From Mucor racemosus (taxonomy: Eukaryota; Mucoromycota; Mucoromycetes; Mucorales; Mucoraceae): a stretch of 64,000 nucleotides of DNA. A program made the position numbers and the translations under genes. Position 1 is the stretch's first letter. Each line of letters begins with the position of its first letter. The notes under the pieces were generated by a model, which was given only the letters and a program-made list of their open reading frames with translations, did not search any database and was not told where the DNA came from. The stretch lies in the NCBI GenBank assembly GCA_027405735.1, contig JAPEHQ010000021.1, positions 372,001-436,000 of the forward strand. The letters run 5' to 3'. Shown one piece after another: positions 48,522 to 60,119 of the stretch.

Positions 48522-51500
48522 TTATTCTTCTGTTGAGGTAGATAATGCAATTTGCTTTTGCAAATTGTTTGATTTAGATTGTAATTCTTCCACTTCAGCG
48601 CTCCATTCGAGTTTTTCAATCTGTATAAACGGAAAAAGATGAGTAAAAATCAAGTAAAAGTCGAGCAAATACTGTCAACAAACCTCTAATTCTTCTAATC
48701 TAAACTTTAGTTTATTTATCGTCTGTTGCAGCCTTTCAGTTTCTGTAGAATCATTGCTACAACTGAATGCTTTGCTAAGGCTCTCCATTTTGGTATGAGA
48801 ATCCATCAATTCAACCTTTAGTTTTTCAAGGCCTTCTTCTTTATGGCTAGAATATAAAAGAATAATCATTAGCGCGTATTTTCGATAATTGCTTAATCCA
48901 TTATTTTACATTTGCTCTTCTTGTAAACGTCGATTCTCTGTTTGTAAACTAGCTACCAATTCTTCCATACTCCACCACTGAGACAAAAGACCCTTAATGT
49001 ATCTCTTTTGTTCTTCCATATGAGTTGTATCTTCTTCCCATAACAACATTTGTTGTGTCAATTGTTTGACTCGATGTTCGTTTTCAGTAACCTGTTTCAA
49101 AGTGGGTTCCAAGGTCTTGAGTTCGTTTTCCATTTCGAAAACTCGTTGGCGAGCATTATCCAGCTGAATTTGCTGTTCTTTCAATTGTTTTTCATAATCG
49201 GTTACTTGATGTGCTGTTCTGGCCATTTGATTTTGCCATTCCTTACGTGCTTCACGATAATTGCGTAGTTTTCCTGATTGCTCATCTTCCCATTTGATGT
49301 GCTTTTGTTTGGTTAATGCAGATTCTACTTTGAGTTTTTCGAGAGCAGATGTAGTTTGATTTAACTGAGCTTTCAACATACGAGTGGTGTTATACTGAAA
49401 TATAACTAAATTAATTACTATTTTAATATTCAAATGAATTATTCTTACCAATTGTTGTCTTTCTGCCTCAACAGATGTATCAAGAACATGCTCACGATGA
49501 AGTCGTCCGATATGTTGAAGGTGTTGTTGCTTCAAAAACAATTCAAAATTCAACTCATTACGAAGTAATAAAACTTCTCTTTTTAATGCTGCCAAGAGTA
49601 ATTTGGTCTCTGATGACATGTCACTAATATCAATAGGTTGATCAGTACTAGAAGGTGTTGTAGTATTTGTCATTGGAGTAGAAGGTGTTGTAGTAGTAGG
49701 TATAGGTTCTGCGGCAGCATCCCAAACATCATCGCCAACTAAAACCTCTGCACCACTTTTAAGTGCTTTATGCAATGTAACAATATTTGAAATCATATAA
49801 GGTCTATTAGATGCGCTCGTTTGTTGTTGTTGTTGTTCTTGTTGTTGTTGTTGTTGTTCTTGTTGCTGTTGCTGTTGCTGTTGTTCTACTGATGCGCCAT
49901 TATCCTCTATTTGTTTGTATTCCTTATTTGCTTCTTTTGCATCACACCATAAAGTTTCATCCAACAGATCCAGCTGTTTATTTTCTTCTGCTTCTTCACT
50001 CACAGAAAATGCGACTCTAGAAGCAGCATTTGTTAAATCCAATCCCATGATTTGTGCAATGACATCGGGTGGTTCCATTTTCATCCAACGAGTTTTGTCT
50101 GTTAATTCAGTTTGTGCATCCATTGCAACTAGATTAGGGTGCAACATATGTCTCGTCACTTGAGGCTATATGTTTATAGTAAGAATTGGTTCAAAAAATC
50201 TCAACGCATTGTTCACTTACAATAGTTCTAGCTTTGAATGTTTCCTCATCAAACTCTTCAGGTAATTGGAAATCATTTTCTTTGAAATAAACATATGGCT
50301 TGTATAGAAACTTTAAAAAGTTGCATGGATAAAGACCATAAAGAGATGTAAAGAAAGCGCCTGTTTGAGGGTTTGAAGGAGGAGCTGATAATTTTGAAAA
50401 GGTATAATCTAAATTATAATAAATCTATTAGAATACACAAACGTTTTAAACGAAAAATCAATTCTACATTACCAACACAATCCCATCCATCTGCTACTTT
50501 TCGGTTTGGTGAGGTATAAGCAAATGCATCTGAGCTTTGTTTCTTTCTTAGATCTCTTAATTGATCCCAACAAATAGCTCTTGCAAAGATATAAAATAAT
50601 TGAGGTAAAAATTGAGGCAATGAAGTACACATTCTTGGCAACAACATGATGAGATTTGTTACTGAAATTGCGATTAATGTTGTGGAATTATCATACTAAT
50701 AAAATTTGAGCCAACTTATCAATGTATATATCACACACAATTTTTACTTACCATCAAGGATTTCAACATGGATTCAAATAATGGGGTATCAAGGATTTCA
50801 TGCAAATGTGTTCTTCTTCTTCTCATAAATTCACTCAACAAATATACAATTTGTAATCTATGCTTACTTGATAAAAAGTATCTATCCAACAATAGAAAGA
50901 ATTGCTACAAAAACATATTGTTTATACAACTTGATCTATAATCACATACATATATACAAACTTACTTTGGTTTCTGATGCACCTACTGATAACAAAATAG
51001 TTGTTAGATTCTTGGACCATTCATCTTGATCTAATTCTAAAAGAGCTTGGTGTTGTCTGCTAGTTTCATCTCTTTCTTCTTGTCTTTGATAACTGCTTTC
51101 TGCCCATTCCAAATAAGTATTCACTATTTTATGAAAATAGATGCAATCTGTCATTTCATGGATTCGAACCAATTCTTGTTCCAATATCAATGAATCTGCT
51201 ATAATCAATCGTGTCTCCTTTTTTATCTTGTTGGTATAACATGCAGATGTTAATATAGGTTTAAGAAGATGCCACCAATCTTCAAATATTCTACTTGGTC
51301 GCAGTATAGGTAATAAAGCTCTTAAAGAACGAAGTAGTATATAATGTTGTGCATGTGTTCGTTCAATTTCGGGTTTACACGATATAACTGTAGCTTGTGT
51401 TGCTGTTGTTGCTATTGCATTATTTGTTGTGTTGTTACTATTAATACTATTGCTACTACCTATAGTTGTTTCATAAAGAACAACCAACTCTTGAGATAGT

Positions 51501-51676
51501 TTATCGACTGAAGCTGAATCAACTGCAGCTAACAGAGAAGTATCCCCAATATTTGCGCTTGTTTGTTCATCGATATATTTCTCTATAATATCAAAAGAAG
51601 ATTGTCCTTCCGAATCAACTGTTGCATTTCGAACAGATTGTGTTATAGATTTTATTATATCTCTTAAGCTCACCAT
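48522..51676 (-). CDS. tsc1: Hamartin homologue (TSC1)
   Basis: Partner of tuberin (TSC2) in the complex that switches off Rheb and so restrains TORC1. Eight exons on the minus strand: 51676-50966, 50904-50752, 50695-50473, 50408-50221, 50165-49449, 49394-48910, 48846-48684, 48620-48522; 912 residues. The N-terminal helical-repeat core shows NLIMLLPRMCTSLPQFLPQL and later FFTSLYGLYPCNFLKFLYKP, the block most typical of hamartin. A Gln-rich linker (encoded at 49823-49885) separates it from a long C-terminal coiled coil (about residues 600-912), the TSC2-binding and assembly region. Every join keeps frame; intron 5 happens to be open in one frame, so a naive reading would wrongly retain it. No Rheb or TSC2 gene lies nearby. 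Confidence 0.85.
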
Positions 51677-52274
51677 AGAGTGAAAATAGTGAAAGTAGTG
51701 ATAAAAACTATGTAATTGCTAGTTTAACAATTGCTACCAAACACCCCATAAAGCAGTCGAACATTGTGCTTTATGTAACATCCGACAATAGACTGAGAAT
51801 TGGTGGCGCACCATGGCGCCAATATGCTCGTTATAAATTACTACAAATGAGATTTTATTTTTCGTACATGTAGTATACTTGATTTAGTCATTATTATCTT
51901 GTTAATTTGCCATAGAAATATATTTAGAATATTAAAATGGTAGCGACTATTGTGGAAAAATAGTGATTTCTCCTTGTGTATTCTCAGTTTTTACGAGTGA
52001 AATTTCAAGAATTTAAAAAAAAAGAAAATGAAATAGGAAAGTGTAGCATATGGTACTTATTTTATGTAAGGGTTATATACATTGTTTTATTGCCGATTTG
52101 CCATGTAAAAATTCGATAAAGAATAGTATTTTGGAGCGCGGGGCTTTTTGTTCGAGTAAAATGTGCCTGAAAAAATGTGTTTATTTATATGAAGAAATGG
52201 AGGGTTTTATTGGAGAGAATATAATACATAATATAAGATGAAATTGTTGTAAATAAGGGTATGGGATATATAAT
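51677..52274. other. Intergenic
   Basis: About 600 bp upstream of TSC1 and downstream of the next minus-strand gene. Contains the near-palindrome GGTGGCGCACCATGGCGCC (51804-51822). No gene supported. Confidence 0.4.
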
Positions 52275-52970
52275 TTAATAGTTAACACGGGCGAAACCAG
52301 GTCTTTCAAGTCTAACCTCAGGCATTGGGTAACGTTGTTCATCAGAGATGACCAAGGTTTTTAATGTGGATTTAATTTCTTTTATTTGAATACCACGATA
52401 TAATAACTCATCACGGCCATCATCAGCAGTAGTAGTCGATGTTCTTGAGCCAGAAATTGAAGAACTACGAGGAGACCCTTGAGAAGAATTATCGTCATCC
52501 AATGTTGAATCAAAAGGAGATGAAGGTTCTAAACCAGGTGTAGTAGGTGTAGTAGGAGATGTTGATACAGAAGATTTCTTCCAAGGATTCATAAAAAGAC
52601 GAGCAGAGAATCTACGTTTAACAGTTGTTTCCTCAGTTTTAACAAATGGTTGTAAAATAGAAGCGCTTCCAAGTGAAAGAGAAGAAGGAGCACCACCAGC
52701 AGAAGACATTTGAACTGCAGCGGCAAGTACAGCCGACATGGATTCGATTGTTAAATCAGGTTGTTGTTGAGGTGCCTGTAAATCAATTATTTCATCGTGA
52801 TTAATTTCATCATGATCGTCAAAATGAATTTGGTGTTGTTGTTGTTGTTGTTGCTGTTCTTCAATGGGAGTTACTACTGCAGGTCTTTTAATAGATGCGT
52901 TTCCAGAAGAAAGTGAAGATGTTGTTTGTACAGGAGAAGAACTTTGAGAATATTTACGAGAGCGAAACAT
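52275..52970 (-). CDS. Hypothetical Ser-rich protein, 231 aa
   Basis: Single exon, not recognised. Begins MFRSRKYSQSSSPVQTTSSL, has a Q7 run, an Ala/Ser-rich stretch (MSAVLAAAVQMSSAGG), a basic segment KRRFSARLFMNPWKKSS and many SP/TP sites, then a compact, non-repetitive C-terminus: LLYRGIQIKEIKSTLKTLVI and RYPMPEVRLERPGFARVNY. The ordered tail after a long disordered region suggests a conserved peptide or docking module. The ATG at 52970 is the first in frame. A CT/GA-rich leader (52980-53060, purine-rich on the plus strand) precedes it, as with other expressed genes here. Function unknown. Confidence 0.65.
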   Translation of the reverse strand: MFRSRKYSQSSSPVQTTSSLSSGNASIKRPAVVTPIEEQQQQQQQHQIHFDDHDEINHDEIIDLQAPQQQPDLTIESMSAVLAAAVQMSSAGGAPSSLSLGSASILQPFVKTEETTVKRRFSARLFMNPWKKSSVSTSPTTPTTPGLEPSSPFDSTLDDDNSSQGSPRSSSISGSRTSTTTADDGRDELLYRGIQIKEIKSTLKTLVISDEQRYPMPEVRLERPGFARVNY

Positions 52971-53187
52971 TGTTATTTAAAGGAATGAATAAAGAGATAA
53001 AGGAAAGAGAGTATTATGAGTATATAAAAAAGAAAAAAAGAGCAAAGAGGATGTTGAATGCTAAACATGTTATATAGAGATTTTTTTTTTTTTTTTATTA
53101 TATAAAATGTGCTTCACAAAACTAATTTGATAGACCATATCGGTGAAACGTAGTGCAAAAAGTACACAATATAGATTCACTTTTCCT

Positions 53188-54805
53188 TCATTGAATATAT
53201 GGCTTTTGAGGATTTGGACATATAAATTCCAGCGACTCAATATCATATTTCTTGCTCTTTTCCTCTTTATTCGAAAACATATTCTATTTATTAAAAGTAT
53301 TAGCTGTGCAATTGTTAAAAGTATATTTGTCAAGAAGCTTACATTCCACAAAAGTATAGACATCAGCTGGTTGGCGCACTTATTGGGATGGAAACTATAA
53401 TCAAAAAAGTCAATACAAAATGTGCTAATTCTCGAAAATGTTCCATCTTTATACCAGTCAACACCGCTAAAATAAGATTGCTTGTACTTGGCTACAGGGA
53501 ATTCTTTGAATCCAGGTTGATAACTAAGACCGAATTCCATTACATTTTGTTGCTTGAATTCTTGCTCCAATTTTTCTAATCTTAAATTATACTCATTGAC
53601 AACACGATCAGCAGCTATTAATAGTCTTAATAAATGAAATTTGATAATAATTTACTGCATTTACACACCTCTCCTTTGCTTTTCATCACCTTGGATACAA
53701 GAGCATATGATCATATGAGCTGGATCCAGTACGAATTCACAATATGGATCACCTCTTGAAGCTTCATAAACACTGGATACCTATAAATATCATCTTTAAT
53801 ATCGGGAAATGTAATTTCAACCCTGTTTGTCTTACATTAAATAATGCCACGAGATTTACAAAAGATTTTCCAACCTCATCTTTTATTCTCGTTAATGCTT
53901 GTCGAACATTTTCCTCGAAAATATCAGCTTCAGCTAATCCTGGCAATGTTGTCATAGGTGGTTCACATAAAACACACACGTTATTTGCTCCAATAAATAA
54001 TGTAATCAACTTCCATTCATCTTTAATGTCTTTGTATTTTTCGGTCGACAATAAATGTACAAGTCGAGTTACTTGATCATCCAAATCTTGAGTTTTAGAT
54101 CCACTCACTGCATTGTCTAGTTGTTTTCCCCGAGAAAGTGGTAAAGTATAACCTGTTGGTGGGCCTTTATTAGATGCATTAGTCCAACTCGATAAATAAT
54201 TGGGGATGGTATATTCTCCTTTATCTCCACCAACCGAGAATACTTTTCCTCGGTATTCAAGTATAGTAGAGAATGGTGGTCTCCCTACATATATATATAA
54301 ATATATATAATGTGCTGTATTACTATACTTGCGTGAGAAAAATAATGCTCTATACTAACCAGAAATCATGCCAAATCCTGCACTTATACTATCGCCTATA
54401 GCTATTACAGCCTTAATATCCTATATGCATATATGATACGCTGAATACTTTTTTCCGAAAGCACATATTGTATTGTGCAACACTTACATTCGGTCTTAAA
54501 TGATACGCATCTCTCTCTAATATCGCATCATGCCAAATAAACGGTTCACAATCAAAAGTTGGAACCGGAAATAAACAAGCTCCATCATCTTTTGAATTAT
54601 TTTTGTTTCCTAATGTATTGTGGAATTGCTCCAATAATTGAATCCATTCATATGAGAACGGTGATAAAATTGAATTACTGTTTATTTGTTGATTGTTCTG
54701 ATGAAACACATGCTGCTCCTGATTGTCTAGAAATGCAAATGAAGATTGTTTTTCTCCGCAGAAAAGTATTATGCAAGATATTAAATGTATTATTGAAACT
54801 AACAT
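53188..54805 (-). CDS. PLB1-like GDSL phospholipase / lysophospholipase, secreted
   Basis: SGNH/GDSL hydrolase of the phospholipase B1 group, cleaving acyl esters of phospholipids. Six exons on the minus strand: 54805-54488, 54420-54360, 54284-53836, 53780-53669, 53614-53343, 53283-53188; 435 residues. A hydrophobic signal sequence (MLVSIIHLISCIILFCG) starts the protein. Block I is AIGDSISAGFG with nucleophile Ser; the PLB1-typical EYRGKVFSVGGD follows; block III is TLFIGANNVCVLC (Asn); block V is FDYSFHPNKCANQLM, supplying the catalytic His with a preceding Asp. The last intron uses the acceptor at 53284-53285, giving LLWNNMFSNKEEK and ICPNPQKPYIQ, which continues the family pattern; an earlier acceptor would give an unrelated basic tail. 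Cysteines fit an extracellular protein. Confidence 0.88.
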
Positions 54806-55935
54806 TGTTGTATTAATGGCTTATTATATGAATGAAAATAAAAAGGAAAAGAAATAAAAAAATAGAGAAGCCAAACAAACAGATGATCATAACTATCACT
54901 ATATCATACACTAGTTCTGATTCAATCACAGGGACTGTCTTGAACCGTCTGCTTGCTTGATTCGACTCGACAAATGATTGATAAATGATTGAATGACAGT
55001 ATTTGTCACATGTTTAAGCCATGCTAGCATTTATAAATGCAAATGAATGTAAAAATGTCAAATCAAATATAAAAAAACCCAATCTTCCTTCATGTGTTTG
55101 CCCCTCTACATAGTATTTTATCCAGAAAAAATCATTCATAAACGTATTTCAAATCTTTAGTAGTTTAGTTTTTAAAAACAAACTGATAAGGAATCTATTC
55201 CTTTTCATAAGCACACATCATCAGTAGAAATATTTGTTATATGGGCAATTTGGAGGAATTTGACTTGGTGGCTATTTCATTTCTCATGGTGGAGTGGACA
55301 ATTAGATGAAAAATGAAACTGAACGACCTATGAGTACGACTACAACTATCATTGAAGTTATATTCATGATATCCGCGCTTACTGTTGTATCCAGAGCGGG
55401 TTAAGTCAGGGTTAAGTCCTGGCGGTGAGTCCTCTCCTGTGGGTAAAATCATCGTTCGCCGCCACTTTCTTCGAACGTTTTAGTAATGCATTCACAATAA
55501 AAACATCAAATACAAAGTATCTAACCTAAAACTTAGATATAGATAATATATCATACATTGCATTCATTGATTTGTATATATTTCAGATTAATTGAAGCAT
55601 TATTTGATAACAAATGACTGATTTCAACTCATTTAAACGTTTTCAATGCTATATACGATACAATACTAATTATTTTTAAAGAAAGAGCCTTGCATGTACG
55701 TATGATTTATTTCACGCAGATCAGAACAATATATTTTTACAAACATGCCTGATAAAGAACTTTTCAATCACAAAATTGCAAAGGAAAAAGCAATAGGGAT
55801 ACTTGCTTACTACTTAACATACTACTTTTAACCTAGCAACCATCAAACTTTATGTCTAACTGTGAACTAAATATGTATTCTACTTGAACAAGAGCTTATG
55901 GACTGGAAATACGAAGATATGTAACATTATTTCAT
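54806..55935. other. Intergenic
   Basis: Upstream of the lipase gene. A GC-richer patch at 55370-55460 contains a minus-strand frame (55237-55452) beginning MILPTGEDSPPGLNPDLTRS; it is isolated and could be a remnant of a mobile element. The rest is AT-rich without motifs. Confidence 0.4.
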
Positions 55936-56081
55936 TTTTGCCAACGAAAATTGACCCAAAATAGATTGTAAAAATTAAGCACCAAAATTGAGATATTACT
56001 TTTTTGTATTCGCAACATAGATTCATCTGAAAGCTACTCTGCATTTTTTGTTTCGCCAAAAAATATTGATTCTCTCAAGAA

Positions 56082-56515
56082 TTGTTAGAGACAGTCAGAA
56101 CAAAATAGGAAATGTTATCATGCTAGAATCTTCTCGAACCTTTATTTTTGAGCGATTTTTAAGATATATGAAGAGAAATAAACGAAAGTTTTATAAAATT
56201 GATCTTCTTTTTCGCTCGCTCGCTCGGTCAAAACCAGTTCATAATTCTACAATAAACATTATCATTTATCAAATTCATTTATTCTAAATTCAATGTCCTC
56301 TTTAGAAGAACAACTCAACCTTATGCAGCAATAAATTGATGCCCTTCAAGCAACAACAACAACAACAAGAACATAAACCCGTCCTTTTATTTGATTGAGA
56401 AGCTAGCTCAAAATTCGATTGATCTTGTAAAAATTTTGTTTATTTCTTTTCATTTTATCTTCAAATTCGCTCAAAATAAAGGTTCAAGAATATTCTAATA
56501 TAATACTTTGTTCTT
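56082..56515 (+). mobile_element. LTR-retrotransposon fragment with gag-like start
   Basis: Starts near TGTTAGAGACAG and carries, at 56294 onward, ATG TCC TCT TTA GAA GAA encoding MSSLEEQLNLMQQ, stop, IDALQATTTTT, which looks like the coiled-coil beginning of a Gag with Gln changed to stop. The octamer TCAAGAAT occurs on both sides (about 56074 and 56485). Only a few hundred bases remain; superfamily not determinable. Confidence 0.4.
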
Positions 56516-56644
56516 CAGGTCTAATTATTAATTTTTTGTTGAGATAATCAAAACAATAGTCCATATCACAGCTTAAAGCCTATAGTAACTGGGTTCCAAA
56601 ATTGATTTGACAAATCGACCAGAAAATGATTCAAAAACAAAATC

Positions 56645-57046
56645 TGTCCTTCGGGGCCGCACCATGTGTACTTTGGCGCATGGTGTCGTATGAGATCAGG
56701 CTGTACAGTCGAAGCATGACACTGCTCCTAGCTGTTCGGGGCTTTTTACCAACAATCGTATTGGGTTTCCCTGAACTTGTTGCTTATTGGTCACTCTTAC
56801 CCTATCTAGACTTAATAATCATCTCATGTTAGATTAAACAGGAATTTCAACAATGCTGGTGTGTCCGCGGTTTCGGCTGGTAGGATAACCCGTGTTCCCT
56901 TTGTCCCTTTTCAAGAACCATTACCATGTCCATCTTTTCTACACATTGCTATTATCGCGTTAAATAGGAGTTATAATATATAGTGGATAACACGTTAAAA
57001 ATTAATAAAACTGCCCTACTTGGCTTAACCTTAAAAAAAAAAAAAA
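56645..57046 (+). mobile_element. Poly(A)-tailed retrocopy, about 400 bp
   Basis: Inserted in family A and flanked by AAAAACAAAATC on both sides (56633-56644 and ending at 57058). It starts TGTCCTTCGGGGCCG and ends AATAAAACTGCCCTACTTGG, 12 more bases, then A18-19. AATAAA about 25-30 bases before the poly(A) indicates a Pol II transcript: a 5'-truncated LINE or a processed gene copy rather than a SINE. A 69-codon frame (56626-56832) has no recognised motif. Copies 1 and 2 of family A lack it. Confidence 0.65.
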
Positions 57047-57995
57047 AAAAACAAAATCGGTTGATAGCTCATGAACTGTAAGGTAAGTTAAAATAGCGCA
57101 TTAAACAATTTTTGTACAATTTTGGATTCTACATCCATTCAAATAAAGTTTAGACAAATTTTTACACTAGATGTTTTGCAAAATGCAATTGAAATTTTGA
57201 AGGTTTTTTGAAGATTCACATCACTTTTTATAAGTATATTTTAAATATAAATAATGGAGATAATGCGCAACAGAATTATCTATCTATCGAGCCATTACTG
57301 AACCTTCTAATTGCATTTTCGTAGAGAAAATGAGATTTTTGTCTAATTTTTTTTCAAATTCAGAATTTGGGATGAGGGTATATAAGGGAAAAATAGAAGC
57401 TAGAAATGGAGGTACCTTTTTGTACACATTTTTGAGGATATATCCACGAAAAATCAATATTTTGAAAAAAACTAAATTGAGTCCGAGAGAGCTCAGCGCG
57501 GTTAATGATATGGATGTAAATAAAATGCTGCTAAATTTAACGAATATTTTGAAATCGACTACATAAATGCCAAAAAAAAAATGAAAAAACATAAAAGTGC
57601 ACAGAATTTTTTTAAGCTGAAATATGTTATAGAACACTTAAAAACAAGTAAGTTTTATTATTTTAAAATGTTAGTATAGCTTAATTTTTCGTAAACATAT
57701 GAGGCCTCAAAGTTTTTACTTTTTAGCAGTAAAATACGCGTAAAAATCTGAAACATTAGCATTGAAAAATTAATATCAACTGCAAAAAATAGGATATTTT
57801 TGGATACTTGTTTTTAGATTAAAGTTGATTATCTCAGGTACATTGACATATAATTTTTTCTTGGTGTTATTTATTAGAAAAAAAAGCTGGGCAGGGATGA
57901 AAAGTGAGACCCAGTTTTTAAGGAAAAAGCAGTGGATTTTACGCGTTTTTGTGATTTTGAGAAACGCAAAGCAATTACAGGAACAGATAACATAA

Positions 57996-60119
57996 TGCGA
58001 CCAACGTTTGTATATTGGTAGTGCTCAAAGCAGATACTTCAAAATAATATAAGCGTTATATATGCAAATATATATGCCTTTATGGATTTCCCCATAATAA
58101 CATGCTGTTTTTTTTGTATGTGTCTATCACCGTGTACTTCTTTTGTACATGCAAATACATTCATGATACAGAGCATGATTTGAAAACCTCTCTCAAACGG
58201 ACGATGATTGAAAAAATTAATAGCATTTAAAAAAATTCTGAATATATTTTCGAAGACTAAGGTGATAATTTTTTTGATTCTTGAGTGCTTAATTTTGATG
58301 ATGTCTTATGTATCGTGTTTTCAAAAAGTATCATGAGCCATTGTAATATTGTTTATAATGCTTCGGTTGCAAGAAGTAAAATTTCAACATATTTTGATAG
58401 CTTTGTATTCTTACATACATGGTATGACGTTAATTAATTAAAGAGAAACTAGTATATAGGCTGCTAATTGGTTTAATATTTTTCTGATGCATGATGAATT
58501 GTACCATCTTGAGTGGTTATCACTGCTCTATATCTAAATATGTACAACAGTGTAGTACATGGCTATTAGTCATTTGCAAACAAAGTGAGTTAACACAAGG
58601 ATCAAGTATTACATAAAATGAAAAAAGTACATAAATATCAGAGTTGCCCGAGTACAAATGATTATTTTAGAGGAATAATTGCGATGTTTAGATCCTAACA
58701 TGATAACCCAACTTACATAATCCGAGAAACTTACAATTTTTCGTAATTGTAACAATCGTGGAATTGATGTGAAAAGGGGAACAGAATCTGTGGTCGTTCA
58801 AGACGAGATGTAAATGGTTACTAATTTCAGCACTTAAAGTAATAAAGTGGAATAACGTAACAAATGCCTGCTTTATGAAATTTTTTTAATGCAGACATGC
58901 AGTTATTATGATGTTTGATCTTTTTTCGAGTATTTGTATCATATTATTTAAAAATAAAAGTGCAACAACATTTAATAACAAGATGCATTTAGACTCCAAT
59001 TGAATTTTCTAACATTGCGTAAATTTGTATAGTATTGAAATAATATAATTCCCCATGGGAATTTATTATGAAAATATAAAATACTTATATAAACAAGACT
59101 ATGTGAAGACACTGTATAAATGTGAATTTGATTGTTATCCATCTTACTCTACAATCTCTCGACTTGTTTGTATTACATCTTATTTACTTGAGTATTAATT
59201 ACATATTTACAAACAATATCCTTAAAATCTTCAGGTTTTTTCATTGATTTTCTCGACTTGTACTACGGGAAAATCTTTACATTTTAATATGTCTTACTAC
59301 ATTTGTCAATGTATTCACATCCCAACCTATGAAGTATAAATAATGAAATGTAACTCATTATCAAATCGTAGTACAAAGAGCCAATCCTGACCTGTGTATC
59401 CTTCTTGAAACACAGATTCCGTTTATATAATTGCATTTTTACCGAGGTTCCTTTTAGGGCATTCAGCCCAAGTTGATTTGGTTTGAAAAAGGGCAGACAC
59501 TCACCTTGAATATTATTGTGATTTTAAAGAAAAAATAAAAAAGGGTTCATTGTACTCCATTGGAAATTACTCTATACTTATATTTTATGTATGTTTAACT
59601 GTTTTGTGTATTTAAAAATGTATATTCTTTGTTAAATACATTCAATACGTACGCACATTTGTATAATCTCTGAAAGAAAATGGTGGTTTGCAGTTAACTA
59701 CGATCCAATGAGAAGTGTATCCTGATATATTTTATATTTAGGTATCTAAGTCTGCAATGAAGATTTTGTTTCGCTCCCAAAAGGGATATGGAATGCAAGA
59801 TGAAAATAGCTCACTAAAAAGTATCACCTCATAAGTTTTTTCAGGGTAGATGTGGTTTTACAGGGTCCAAGGAAGGGCCCTTTCCCTCGGAATTCTCGAA
59901 GATTGAGAGGTGATTGGGTAGGCGGAGCTTACATAAACGAATCGAAATGGTGTTATTGAGAAACATGGACCCTTTTTTTCGAAAGAAGAATCTTTTTTTT
60001 TCTCAGTTTTTTATTGAAAAAAGGTATTTTCGCATTCAGAAGGAAAAACTTTCGTTTTCCCTTTTTTCCCTCATTTTTATTCATTCAAAACAAAAATACC
60101 CTTTTTTCATAATCTCGGA
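57996..60119. other. Intergenic upstream of the Zn2Cys6 gene
   Basis: About 2.1 kb. No repeat copy recognised. Close to the gene lie a 10-bp palindrome AAGGGCCCTT (59874-59883) and T-rich tracts (59965-60110) that probably form the leader. A 69-codon frame at 59914-60123 is not supported. Confidence 0.45.

Larger units (their letters stand above)
55940..57995 (+). repeat. Dispersed repeat family A, copy 3, with two insertions
   Basis: Homology to copy 1 in blocks 55940-56070, about 56520-56644 and 57047-57995. The first gap holds a retroelement fragment with a gag-like start; the second a poly(A)-tailed retrocopy. The right end extends about 90 bp further than copy 1 and matches copy 2 (TAACATAATGCG). 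Confidence 0.75.

Noticed and set aside
49384..49448. Retained intron in TSC1 (open in one frame)
   Set aside because: GT-AG borders are present and splicing joins coiled-coil sequence smoothly; the intron-coded part is hydrophobic and out of character.
53070..53342. Basic C-terminal extension of the GDSL lipase (KRKRARNM...)
   Set aside because: It arises from reading the last intron region in the wrong frame; the acceptor at 53284-53285 gives the family-like tail NNMFSNKEEK...CPNPQKPYIQ.
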